The position numbers and the translations under genes are program-made. Positions 40,635-48,569 of a DNA stretch of 64,000 bases are shown piece by piece. Position 1 is the first letter of the stretch. Each line of letters opens with the position of its first letter. The stretch lies in contig JADJYJ010000004.1 in assembly GCA_016719785.1 (NCBI GenBank), forward strand, positions 310,001 to 374,000, read 5' to 3'. The DNA is from Candidatus Amarolinea dominans (GTDB lineage Bacteria > Chloroflexota > Anaerolineae > SSC4 > Amarolineaceae). The notes beneath the pieces are model-generated. The model was not told where the DNA came from. It saw nothing but the letters and a program-made list of their open reading frames with translations, and made no database searches.

Positions 40635-41567
40635 ATGCCAAAAGTAGCGGATATTGGCGGCAAACGCCTGATCAGCCTTGCTCCGGACGCCTGGGCGCAA
40701 TGGGTCACGCAGCGCAACGATGTGGTGGCACGCGAAGTGGTCACCAGTGAGTTTCAGTGGATCAGTCGCGCCAGCGATGTGCTGATGCGCTGCTTCAGCC
40801 CTGAGCAGGGCGAGTTCCTGCAATTGACGGAACTGCAAATACGCTACAAGCCTGGCCTGCCGCGGCGGATGCGAGCCTATGCTGGGTTGGCAGAAGAGAC
40901 GTTCCATCTACCGGTGTTTCCGGTATTGATCAACATCTTGCCGTCCAAGCAGGGCGTCGAGGCGCCTGAACGTTACGAGTCTGAGTTCATGGGATTGCAC
41001 GCGCGGCAGGATTACCGGGTCATCAATCTGTGGACGGTGGATGTCAACCTCGTTTTGCAGCGACCTCTGCCAGCACTTCTTCCCTTTACTCCGGTGCTGC
41101 GTGATGGCGCCCAACCGCAGGTTGTCATCCGTGCATTGGACATGTTACGTCAAGATGAAAAACTGAGCGATCTGGAGCCGCTCCTGGCCTTTTTCGCCAG
41201 TTTTGTGTTAGACATCCCGGTAGTACAACAGATCATGAGGTGGGATATGAACGTCTTGCGCGAATCGCCCTGGTATCAAGAGATCCTGGAGCAGGGTCTG
41301 GTCGAAGGCATGGAAAAAGGGATGCTGAAAGGGATGCAGCAAGGGATGCTGAAAGGCATGCAGCAAGGCATGCAGCAAGGTGCTCTCCGTCAACTGCTGC
41401 GCCTGGTGCGGGTGCGCTTCCAGATCGCGCCACCGAGTATCCAAATCAGACTGCAGCAGCTCAACGCCGACCAACTTGAACAGCTCGTAGATGTGGCGCT
41501 CGCGGCAGAGTCGCTCGACGAGTTCATGTTGCAGGTACCGGCATCGCCCGACAACGGCAAACACTAA
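40635..41567 (+). CDS. Rpn/PD-(D/E)XK nuclease family transposase-like protein
   Basis: A 310-residue protein of the large Rpn/DUF4351-type family common in cyanobacteria and Chloroflexota. An N-terminal nuclease-like domain (FLQLTELQIRYKPGLPRRMRAYAGLAEE, with E and Q-x-R in the place of the ExK core) is followed by a helical C-terminus. Repeats of KGMLKGMQQGM-type units (about residues 225-250), encoded by 12-base DNA repeats, precede a DUF4351-like LLRLVRVRFQ helical end. These proteins often multiply in genomes and promote recombination. I see no mechanistic link to the RiPP genes it sits between, so it may be an insertion into the cluster. Confidence 0.72.
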   Translation: MPKVADIGGKRLISLAPDAWAQWVTQRNDVVAREVVTSEFQWISRASDVLMRCFSPEQGEFLQLTELQIRYKPGLPRRMRAYAGLAEETFHLPVFPVLINILPSKQGVEAPERYESEFMGLHARQDYRVINLWTVDVNLVLQRPLPALLPFTPVLRDGAQPQVVIRALDMLRQDEKLSDLEPLLAFFASFVLDIPVVQQIMRWDMNVLRESPWYQEILEQGLVEGMEKGMLKGMQQGMLKGMQQGMQQGALRQLLRLVRVRFQIAPPSIQIRLQQLNADQLEQLVDVALAAESLDEFMLQVPASPDNGKH

Positions 41568-41610
41568 TCTGGCCCAGCGTTACTCACAGATCAAGTAACC
41601 AGGATATCAC

Positions 41611-41898
41611 ATGACCAAGATTATGTCTGGCAGTGTTCTGATGCGGGCGACCCATGCCACGCACCAGGTCGTGGCCAGCGAGGCAATTTTGATCCATCTC
41701 AACAGCGGGCAATACTACTCCCTCAACCAAACCGGAACCTGGCTCTGGGAGCATCTGGACGGCCAGACCGCCCTGGAACAGTGGGGCACGGCCCTGGCGG
41801 CGGCCTGCAACATCCCGGAGCAGGTCGCTGAGGTGACGCAAGACCTGATCGAGCTGGCTCAGGGGCTGGCCAATGAGGGCCTTGTTGTTGCCCGCTGA
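41611..41898 (+). CDS. PqqD-like RiPP recognition protein (lasso B1)
   Basis: A 95-residue PqqD-fold protein. SEAILIHLNSGQYYSLNQTGTWLWEHLDG (about residues 27-55) followed by a helical IPEQVAEVTQDLIELAQGLANEGLV tail is the RiPP recognition element, which binds the precursor leader and presents it to the protease. Its 3' end overlaps the next gene by 26 bases, and the three genes B1, B2 and C are tightly packed. The expected ligand is a YxxPxL leader such as that at 33427-33495, 8 kb upstream. Confidence 0.88.
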   Translation: MTKIMSGSVLMRATHATHQVVASEAILIHLNSGQYYSLNQTGTWLWEHLDGQTALEQWGTALAAACNIPEQVAEVTQDLIELAQGLANEGLVVAR

Positions 41899-42394
41899 AA
41901 ACCGCAGCCGTGTCGGGCGTCGCCTGCGCCGCGCAGCCGACGTGGCGCTGACGCTGCTCATGGCCCTGCCGCGACCGTCCGCATGGCGCCTGGGGTGGGA
42001 GATGTGGCGCATGAGTCAGCATCTCGATGCACGGATGACCGGCGCCCCGTTACCCCTGTTCCTGGCTGGCCTGACCCCGACCGCAATTGACCTGACTCTG
42101 CCATCGGCGCGCGTGCGGCGCCTGGCTGATGCCATCGCCGTGCTGCACATCGCCTCACCGTTGGGCATCTGCCTGCGGCGCTCGCTGCTGCGCTACCACT
42201 TCTTGCGCCGCTGCGGCCTACCGGTCACCATTGTCTTTGGCGCCCGCCGGCGTGGTGAGGCTTTGGGCGGCCACGCCTGGCTGACGCTCGATCAGCATCC
42301 CTACTTCGAAGCCGCAGAGGACTATCAACCTTTTGTCGTGATGGTCCGCTTTCCGCCGGAGGACGTGTCTGCACCGGCGTCAGGTCTCAGCTAG
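41873..42394 (+). CDS. Lasso peptide biosynthesis B2 protein (transglutaminase-like leader peptidase)
   Basis: A 173-residue cysteine protease that removes the RiPP leader. SPLGICLRRSLLRYHFLRRCGLP contains nucleophile Cys100, and GGHAWLTLD provides His134 and Asp139, the family catalytic triad. An N-terminal helix pair precedes the domain. It starts inside the PqqD gene (overlap 26 bases) and ends directly at the ATG of the cyclase gene, so translation is coupled. Family identity is strong although the precursor remains uncertain. Confidence 0.9.
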   Translation: MRALLLPAENRSRVGRRLRRAADVALTLLMALPRPSAWRLGWEMWRMSQHLDARMTGAPLPLFLAGLTPTAIDLTLPSARVRRLADAIAVLHIASPLGICLRRSLLRYHFLRRCGLPVTIVFGARRRGEALGGHAWLTLDQHPYFEAAEDYQPFVVMVRFPPEDVSAPASGLS

Positions 42395-44266
42395 ATGTGC
42401 GGGATCGCCGGGATTGTGCGCCTGCGCCCCGGGCCAGCCGTCGGCCAGGAACAACTGGAGAGGATGCTGGCCACCATGCTGCACCGCGGGCCGGACGATA
42501 GCGGGATTTTCCTGACCGATGAGTGCGGCCTCGGCGCCCGGCGCTTGAGCATTATGGACCTGACGGGCGGACATCAGCCGATGGTCACGGACGGCGGTCA
42601 CCTGGCCGTCGTGCAAAATGGCGAGATCTATAACTACCCTGCCCTGCGCCGTGATTTGACCGCGGCCGGCTGCGATTTTCACACAACGTGCGACACAGAG
42701 GTCCTGCTGCATGCCTACCGGGCTTGGGGCCTCGACATGGTTGGTCGCTTGCGCGGCATGATCGCGTTCGCGCTGTGGGATGCCAAGCAGGCGCAGCTCC
42801 TGCTGGCCCGCGACCGCTTTGGAATCAAGCCACTCTATTATGTCGAACACCAGGGCGTCCTGCGCTTTGCCTCCACCATCCAGGCCCTGCTGGCCGACCC
42901 CACGGCGCCGCGGCGGCTCAACACCGACGCGCTGCATGAGCTCTTGATCTGGGGCTTTGTGCCCGGCCCGCAAACCCTCTTCCACGGTATCTTCAAGGTG
43001 CCACCGGCGCACCTGGTGATTGTGCAAGCCAGAACCGGCCAGGTGCAGCAGCGACGCTACTGGGATTTGCCGACCGCCGTGCAAAGTCAAGCGCCGCGCA
43101 CCACGGCGGAGGCCAGCGCGCGCTTGTTCGAGTTGCTGCGCGACGCGGTGGCGAGTCACCTGCAAAGCGATGTTCCCGTTGGCGCGCTGCTCAGCGGTGG
43201 CCTGGACAGCAGCGGGCTGGTGGCCCTGATGCGCAGGCTGCACGGCCAGACCGTACACACCTTCAGCATCGGCTTCGAGGTGCCGGGCGCGCCGCAGTAC
43301 AACGAACGGCCATTTGCTGAGTTGGCCGCGCGCCACCTCGGCAGCGAACATCACGCCATCACCTTTACCCTGGCCGATTTTGACCTACTGCCGGCTGCCG
43401 TCAGTCATCTGGAACAACCCCTGGCCTCGGCCACCTTCTTGCCCCTTTACCGGCTCTACGCGGCCTGCCATGCGGTCGGCATCGAAGTAATCCTGACCGG
43501 GGAAGGGGCCGATGAGCTATTTGCTGGCTATGGCTGGTACCGCGGCGAGCGCCTGGCGCATAGCCTGGAGCGCCTGCCGGCTCCGCTGCGCCGTCAGGCC
43601 GGCCGCCTGCCCGGTGCATGGCTTTCGCCCGCTGCACGGCGCGTCCTCGCCTTAGGGGCCACGGCTGACCTGCATGCACGTTACCAGGCGTGGCAACAGA
43701 TCGGCAACCTGAATGTTGCCGACCTTCTCAACCCAGATATGCACACGGCTGGAGAGGCGACGGCGCCTCTGCTGCACCCGCCGGCCAGCTCACGCCTGGG
43801 ACAGATGCAGGCGTTGGAGGCCCAAACCCGCTTGCCTGATTTCATCAACACCGAAGTGGACAGCATGAGCATGGCACACAGTGTGGAAGCGCGGGTGCCC
43901 TACCTGGATCATCACCTGTGGGAGGCCGTCATGGGCTGGCCTGAGATGTGGCGCCAGGCCTGGGGACAGCCGGAGAAATGGCTGCTGCGCAAGACACTGG
44001 CCCCACTGCTGCCCGCGGCCATCGTGCAGCGTCGCAAACAAGGCCTGGCATCGCCGCACAGCCTGTGGTGGCAACAGCCACGCTTGCCCGCGTGGGCAAC
44101 CGACGCCATCAGCAGTCGGTCCCTGCGCCAGCACGGCCTGTTTCAAGCGGCAGCCGTGGCTGACCTTCTGCGCCGGCAGCGCGCCGGTCAGCCTGGCATT
44201 GCATCCTACCTGACGGCCGTTCTCAGTACGCAGGTATGGACAAGTACGTTTCGGGTGTCGTGGTGA
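42395..44266 (+). CDS. Asparagine synthetase-like protein (probable lasso cyclase C)
   Basis: A 623-residue class B asparagine synthetase fold. The N-terminal glutaminase begins MCGIAGIV with Cys2, and has NGEIYNYPALR and ARDRFGIKPLYY. The C-terminal synthetase has the ATP pyrophosphatase motif LLSGGLDSSGLVAL (about residues 265-278), LTGEGADELFAGY and VEARVPYLDHHLWE. Because it is directly downstream of B1 and B2, I infer it is the lasso-type macrolactam synthetase, which activates an Asp/Glu side chain with ATP. The complete glutaminase site, with Cys2 kept, is also compatible with true asparagine synthesis. Many lasso cyclases keep the fold but lose the glutaminase Cys. Confidence 0.85.
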   Translation: MCGIAGIVRLRPGPAVGQEQLERMLATMLHRGPDDSGIFLTDECGLGARRLSIMDLTGGHQPMVTDGGHLAVVQNGEIYNYPALRRDLTAAGCDFHTTCDTEVLLHAYRAWGLDMVGRLRGMIAFALWDAKQAQLLLARDRFGIKPLYYVEHQGVLRFASTIQALLADPTAPRRLNTDALHELLIWGFVPGPQTLFHGIFKVPPAHLVIVQARTGQVQQRRYWDLPTAVQSQAPRTTAEASARLFELLRDAVASHLQSDVPVGALLSGGLDSSGLVALMRRLHGQTVHTFSIGFEVPGAPQYNERPFAELAARHLGSEHHAITFTLADFDLLPAAVSHLEQPLASATFLPLYRLYAACHAVGIEVILTGEGADELFAGYGWYRGERLAHSLERLPAPLRRQAGRLPGAWLSPAARRVLALGATADLHARYQAWQQIGNLNVADLLNPDMHTAGEATAPLLHPPASSRLGQMQALEAQTRLPDFINTEVDSMSMAHSVEARVPYLDHHLWEAVMGWPEMWRQAWGQPEKWLLRKTLAPLLPAAIVQRRKQGLASPHSLWWQQPRLPAWATDAISSRSLRQHGLFQAAAVADLLRRQRAGQPGIASYLTAVLSTQVWTSTFRVSW

Positions 44267-44346
44267 GCGCGCTGTTCACGAATGAAACAAGCCCTACCAG
44301 TTCCAGCGGCTGCTCTTGTCGGCCCATACCGGCGGCCCCTGCAAAT

Positions 44347-44375
44347 TTGGCGCCCCTGCGGCTTTGTGCTACAAT
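44347..44375 (+). promoter_or_regulatory. Promoter of tRNA-Arg
   Basis: TTGGCG (44347-44352), 17 bp spacer, TACAAT (44370-44375), 20 bases before the tRNA. Confidence 0.75.
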
Positions 44376-44394
44376 TTTGTCTGTCAGTCGAGAT

Positions 44395-44471
44395 GCCCCA
44401 GTAGCTCAGTGGATTAGAGCGTCTCCCTGCGGAGGAGAAGGCCAGGCGTTCGAGCCGCCTCTGGGGTACCA
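44395..44471 (+). tRNA. tRNA-Arg (anticodon GCG)
   Basis: Acceptor GCCCCAG pairs with CTGGGGT. The anticodon arm TCTCC-CTGCGGA-GGAGA exposes GCG. The T arm is AGGCG-TTCGAGC-CGCCT and CCA is encoded. The GCG anticodon reads CGC/CGT without the A34-to-inosine change of the common ACG tRNA. Confidence 0.9.
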
Positions 44472-44490
44472 TGCAGTCTGGGTAGGTGAA

Positions 44491-44524
44491 GAGAGTCGGT
44501 CGTCTTGGGCCGGCTCTCTTTTTT
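44491..44524 (+). terminator. Terminator after tRNA-Arg
   Basis: GAGAGTCGG pairs with CCGGCTCTC (one wobble), followed by TTTTTT. Confidence 0.85.
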
Positions 44525-44672
44525 GTGTCTGCGCCTTGGACGAGCGAGCGGACTGTGCTGCCGATTGAGTTGCGCCGCAGGCAATTTGGGATTACAATGA
44601 ACGCGTGGTTAGGAACGAGAGTTAAACACGATTGATCTCGCATCAGTGCCCAGAAAGGATGAGAGTCATCCC

Positions 44673-45380
44673 ATGACCAAACAGACCATTCTCGCCGTTG
44701 ATGACGAAGCGCGCGTGCTACAACTACTGCGCACAACTTTGCAGTTAGCAGGCTATCACGTGCTGACAGCCGGTGACGGCCTGGAAGGTTTGCAGATCGC
44801 GCAGCAACCCGGCGTGGACCTGGTTCTGTTAGACCTGGGGCTGCCCGGCTTGAATGGTTTTGATGTGTTGGTGCGCTTGCGCCAGGTGAGCGACATCCCG
44901 GTCATCATCATCACGGCCTGGGAAGAGGAGGACAACAAGGTGCGCGGCTTGGAACTGGGCGCCGATGACTACCTGACCAAGCCGTTTGGTCGGCGTGAGC
45001 TGTTGGCGAGAATTCAGGCGGTCATGCGGCGCTACCATCCAGAACCGCGGCCGGCAGCGGCCGGCGTTTTTGAAAGTGGGCACCTGCGCGTTGACCTGGG
45101 CAAGCGCCAGGTCATGGTCGCTGGCAGCGAGGTACATCTGACGCCCACCGAGTATGGCCTGTTAGCCGAATTTATCAGCCACCCCGGCCGCGTCTTGCTG
45201 CATAGCTACCTCCTGAGCACGGTCTGGGGGCCGGAGTATCGAGAAGACGTGACCATCCTGCGCGCCAGCATCTACCGCCTGCGCCAAAAGATCGAAACGG
45301 ACTCGACCCACCCGCAGATCATCCGCAGCGAGCCTGGCGTGGGCTATCTGCTCATTCAACTCTCCAACTCACCGCAGTAG
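44673..45380 (+). CDS. OmpR/PhoB-family response regulator
   Basis: A 235-residue two-component regulator. The receiver domain has the acidic pair in AVDDEARVL, phospho-acceptor Asp54 in VLLDLGLPG, Thr in IIITAWEEED and Lys in YLTKPFGRRELL. A winged-helix DNA-binding domain follows from about residue 135 (LTPTEYGLLAEFISHPGRVL, ASIYRLRQKIE, IIRSEPGVGYLL). I use the ATG at 44673; a GTG at 44646 is possible. No histidine kinase gene is adjacent, so it is an orphan in this window. Confidence 0.93.
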   Translation: MTKQTILAVDDEARVLQLLRTTLQLAGYHVLTAGDGLEGLQIAQQPGVDLVLLDLGLPGLNGFDVLVRLRQVSDIPVIIITAWEEEDNKVRGLELGADDYLTKPFGRRELLARIQAVMRRYHPEPRPAAAGVFESGHLRVDLGKRQVMVAGSEVHLTPTEYGLLAEFISHPGRVLLHSYLLSTVWGPEYREDVTILRASIYRLRQKIETDSTHPQIIRSEPGVGYLLIQLSNSPQ

Positions 45381-45523
45381 GGAACCCGGCCCACAAGCGG
45401 TGACCGCGCCCCACTGGAACCTTTCACCTGCCGTGCCCGTCTCCCAGGCAGCAAACGCTGACCTTCAGCCGCGGACGCACGTGACGCCCGTGTCATTGCC
45501 ACGAATAGCAAAAGGAGTGCATC

Positions 45524-47002
45524 ATGTTAGCACCAAGCAGACGATTTTTCAGACAACGCACCGCAGCCACCCTCCTGGCCGTTGTGCTTCTCCTCGCGAC
45601 TGTCATGCCGACCCCGGCCTGGCAGAACAGCGGCCCCGATACCGGGAGCAGGGCCGTTGAGTTGACTGTGTACAACCAGGACCTAGCCCTGGTCAAGGAG
45701 ACGCGACCGTTGACCTTGACCCTGGGCCTGAACGAAATTCGCTACACCGATGTGGCCGCTTTGATTGACCCAACCAGTGTCCGCTTCTCCTCCCGCACTT
45801 CACTGACCGGCACACACGTGTTGGAACAAAACTACGAGTATGATCTGGTGGGCGCGGAAAAGCTTCTGGAAAAGTACATTGACCAGCCTATCGAGGTCAT
45901 CACCGAAGACGGCAGCGTCTACCAGGGCAAGCTGCTCAATGGCAGCAGCGACGTCATCCTGATGGCGGACGACGGCAAGGTGACGGTTCTACGTCGCGAA
46001 CAGATCCGCACCTTCACCTTCCCGGCTCTGCCTGAAGGCCTGATTACCCGCCCCACCCTGGTGTGGACGGTGGACACTGACAAGGCCGGCATCCATACAA
46101 CCGATGTCACCTACTTGACGCACGGCATCAGTTGGCGAGCCAACTATGTGCTGTTGCTGGCCAAGAACGAAAAAACCCTCGACCTCAACGGCTGGGTCAC
46201 GTTGGACAACCGCAGCGGCATCACCTACCAGGATGCCAAGCTCAAACTGGTGGCCGGCGACATTGCCCGGGCCGCAAACATGGGTGTGCAGAAGGTGATG
46301 GATTACGCGGCGGTGGAAGCGCCACGCGCCGCCCCCGGCCCGCAGGTCAGCGAGCGGGGTTTCTTCGAATATCATCTGTACGAGGTCAACCGTCCGGTCA
46401 CGGTGCGCAACAACCAGACCAAGCAGATCGAATTTGTTACCAGCACCGGCATCACCACGACGACGTTCTTCGTCTACGACGGTTCTGGCATCAGCTTCGG
46501 CGGTTACGGCCCGGTGTTCGATCAGGCCTACGGCAGCACGGGGCAGACGAAGGTCAATGCCATGCTGGAGTTTTTCACCGGTAAGAAGAACAACCTGGAC
46601 GCACCCCTGCCGGCAGGCGTGGTGCGCATCTTCAAGCCGGATGAGGACGGCGCGGCGCTGTTGATTGGCGAAGATTCCATTGACCACACGCCCAAGGGCG
46701 AGAAGATCCAACTGTATGTGGGCGATGCGTTCGACATTGTCGGCGAACGCACGCAGACCGACTTCAAGCGCCTGGGCGACAAGGTCGTCGAAGAGACGTT
46801 CAAGATCGTCGTGCGCAATCGCAAGGAGAGCGCCGTCGAAGTGCGTGTCGTGGAGCACCTGTACCGCTGGAGCCAGTGGGAAATCGTGCAAGCCAGCGAC
46901 AAGAGCTACAGCAAGCCAAACGCCCAGACGATCGAATGGCGCGTGCCGGTGAAGGCCGACGACACGACGGAGATCACCTACACCGTGCGTTACAGCTTCT
47001 AA
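45524..47002 (+). CDS. Secreted DUF4139 domain protein
   Basis: A 492-residue protein with an N-terminal signal peptide (TAATLLAVVLLLATVMPTPAW). The body matches DUF4139: VELTVYNQDLALVKETRPL, LNEIRYTDVAALIDPTSV, SWRANYVLLL, LNGWVTLDNRSGITYQDAKLKLVAGD, FEYHLYEVNRPVTVRNNQTKQIEF and a C-terminal WRVPVKADDTTEITYTVRY. The domain is widespread in secreted bacterial proteins with no assigned activity. About 140 bases separate it from the response regulator, with no obvious terminator between, so co-expression is possible. RBS AAAGGAG precedes the ATG. Two hairpins follow the gene. Confidence 0.88.
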   Translation: MLAPSRRFFRQRTAATLLAVVLLLATVMPTPAWQNSGPDTGSRAVELTVYNQDLALVKETRPLTLTLGLNEIRYTDVAALIDPTSVRFSSRTSLTGTHVLEQNYEYDLVGAEKLLEKYIDQPIEVITEDGSVYQGKLLNGSSDVILMADDGKVTVLRREQIRTFTFPALPEGLITRPTLVWTVDTDKAGIHTTDVTYLTHGISWRANYVLLLAKNEKTLDLNGWVTLDNRSGITYQDAKLKLVAGDIARAANMGVQKVMDYAAVEAPRAAPGPQVSERGFFEYHLYEVNRPVTVRNNQTKQIEFVTSTGITTTTFFVYDGSGISFGGYGPVFDQAYGSTGQTKVNAMLEFFTGKKNNLDAPLPAGVVRIFKPDEDGAALLIGEDSIDHTPKGEKIQLYVGDAFDIVGERTQTDFKRLGDKVVEETFKIVVRNRKESAVEVRVVEHLYRWSQWEIVQASDKSYSKPNAQTIEWRVPVKADDTTEITYTVRYSF

Positions 47003-47018
47003 AAGAAACTAAGCCAGG

Positions 47019-47045
47019 CTTCCGGAGTCTTGAAGACTTCGGAAG
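47019..47045. terminator. First hairpin after the DUF4139 gene
   Basis: CTTCCGGAGTCTT and AAGACTTCGGAAG pair with one mismatch. Member of the GACTTCCGAAGTC palindrome family. Confidence 0.6.
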
Positions 47046-47061
47046 TCTACGAGTATTGCTG

Positions 47062-47107
47062 CACAGGCGCCCATCTTCGGTCACCCAAAGAGGGCGCCTG
47101 TGTGTTT
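47062..47107 (+). terminator. Second hairpin after the DUF4139 gene
   Basis: CACAGGCGCCC (47062-47072) pairs with GGGCGCCTGTG (47092-47102), followed by TGTTTT. Confidence 0.75.
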
Positions 47108-47226
47108 TCCGAATCCGTCAACCATCTGTCACACACCACGTAAGCTACATCCTCTCTGCTTTTGGAAGACATGCTACAGTGAAATTGTCCACATGTGCTA
47201 CAATTTTTGCTGATAGCAGCGCAAAA

Positions 47227-47250
47227 TGATCAGAAACCACTGTCTGATCA
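47227..47250. promoter_or_regulatory. Operator-like inverted repeat upstream of the sigma factor gene
   Basis: TGATCAGA and TCTGATCA are separated by 8 bases, 58 bases before the start codon. A TACAAT -10-like site lies about 20 bases upstream of it (near 47199). Possibly a regulator site, or a leader hairpin. Confidence 0.35.
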
Positions 47251-47307
47251 CCATCGTAGACCTGGATACGCAGCGTTGAATTGTGGGCAAGAGATAGAGG
47301 TGGCTGC

Positions 47308-48213
47308 ATGGGATTATATGCGGAACAGATCGCCCAAACCCCGTTACTCGATATTCACAGGGAACGCCTGCTGGCGCAGCACATGCTGGCCGGGAAGATG
47401 GCCCGCCAGAACCTGCGCAGCCGAGCGGCCATCAGCGAGGCAGAGCGGTGCGAATTAGAGACACAACAGCACCAGGGCGAACGGGCGCGTCAGGATCTAG
47501 TCCTGGCCAATCTGCGTCTGGTCTTTAGTGTCGCCCGACGCTACCAGAGCCTGGGCCTGCCAACAGAGGACTTGGTGCAGGAAGGCATGGCCGGCCTGTT
47601 GCAGGCCGTGGAAAAGTACGACTGGCGTCGAGGCACCAAGTTCAGCACTTACGCCGTCTGGTGGATTCGCCAGGCCGTGACGCGTGCCTTGTCCAACCAA
47701 AGTCGTACCATTCGCCTGCCATCCTACCGCGTCGAACAGTTGAGTAAAATCTACCAAACACGCGACCGCCTGTCACAGCGCCTGGGGCGCGATCCATCCA
47801 CCGAAGAGATCGCCGAGAGCCTGAGCTGGGCAGCCGAACAGGTCAGCTACGCCCTGCGGTTGGGAGACATGCAGGCGGCATCGCTCAATGCGCCGGTCGC
47901 TGGCGATGGCGATGACAAGAGCGAGTGGACGCTGATGAATCGGCTCAGCGACACGCACGCGGCCGAGCCGGTGGATCAAGCCTACCGCTCACTCCTGTAC
48001 GAGGCGCTCAATCGGGAACTGGCCCACCTCGATCGACGCGAGGCCGAGATTCTGCGCCTGCGCTTTGGCCTGGGCGGCGGCCATGAACACACGTTGTCTG
48101 AGATCGGCAAGCACGTGGGGCTGACGCGCGAACGCGTCAGGCAAATCCAGAAAGAGGCCCTGGCCAAATTGATGGCTGCGCCTGGCCTCACGCGCCGTTA
48201 CGATCCTGAGTAG
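47308..48213 (+). CDS. RpoD-like sigma-70 family RNA polymerase sigma factor
   Basis: A 301-residue primary-type sigma factor lacking region 1.1. Region 1.2/2.1: LAQHMLAGKMARQ and ARQDLVLANLRLVFSVARRYQ. Regions 2.3-2.4: GLPTEDLVQEGMAGLLQAVEKYDWRRGTKFSTYAVWWIRQAVTRAL. Region 3: RTIRLPSYRVEQLSKIYQ. Region 4.2: LSEIGKHVGLTRERVRQIQKEALAKL. The size suggests a group 2 or 3 alternative sigma rather than the housekeeping RpoD. Start ATG 47308 (MGLYAEQI) behind GAGGTGG. No anti-sigma gene is adjacent. A perfect 22-bp hairpin lies 79 bases downstream. Confidence 0.93.
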   Translation: MGLYAEQIAQTPLLDIHRERLLAQHMLAGKMARQNLRSRAAISEAERCELETQQHQGERARQDLVLANLRLVFSVARRYQSLGLPTEDLVQEGMAGLLQAVEKYDWRRGTKFSTYAVWWIRQAVTRALSNQSRTIRLPSYRVEQLSKIYQTRDRLSQRLGRDPSTEEIAESLSWAAEQVSYALRLGDMQAASLNAPVAGDGDDKSEWTLMNRLSDTHAAEPVDQAYRSLLYEALNRELAHLDRREAEILRLRFGLGGGHEHTLSEIGKHVGLTRERVRQIQKEALAKLMAAPGLTRRYDPE

Positions 48214-48291
48214 TCTCCCGCCTGATCGGTAGTTGCGTTCATGAGCGACGTAGCGCAAGTAATCAGCGTGAAAATTCCCTCATAGGTGACA

Positions 48292-48338
48292 GCAAACAAA
48301 CGTTGCCCGGAGACTATCTCCGGGCAACGTTTGTTTGC
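48292..48338. terminator. Perfect 22-bp hairpin after the sigma factor gene
   Basis: The arm at 48292-48313 (GCAAACAAACGTTGCCCGG...) and that at 48317-48338 are exact complements around a CTA loop. One of the strongest inverted repeats in the window. Confidence 0.8.
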
Positions 48339-48440
48339 CGGCGGCGCAGGCCCGGCGACTGCAAGTCGCTGCAACGACTGCGAAGCCACCTGCGTGGGCT
48401 ATGTCCCAGGACTGAAATGCACCCGCGCAAACGATACAGG

Positions 48441-48469
48441 TTGACTTGCCAAAGGTTCGCTGGTAGAAT
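48441..48469 (+). promoter_or_regulatory. Promoter of the oxidoreductase/molybdenum hydroxylase genes
   Basis: TTGACT (48441-48446), 17 bp spacer, TAGAAT (48464-48469). Transcription would start just before the 14-base repeat array at 48486. Confidence 0.8.
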
Positions 48470-48485
48470 AGAGTTCACGCCCAAT

Positions 48486-48569
48486 AGAAGTCATCTGAGA
48501 GAAGTCATCTGAGAGAAGTCATCTGCTAAAAGTCATCTGCTAGGGGTCATCCAATGGAGGTCATTCAAT
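48486..48569 (+). repeat. Six 14-base tandem units in the 5' leader
   Basis: Units are AGAAGTCATCTGAG (twice), AGAAGTCATCTGCT, AAAAGTCATCTGCT, AGGGGTCATCCAAT and GGAGGTCATTCAAT, then G. The array fills the leader from just after the promoter to the start codon. The last unit supplies both the GGAGG ribosome site and the AT of the ATG at 48568. The copies diverge progressively toward the gene. Confidence 0.88.

Noticed and set aside
44275..44403. A 42-codon ORF after the cyclase gene, considered as a precursor
   Set aside because: It runs into tRNA-Arg and lacks a leader motif.
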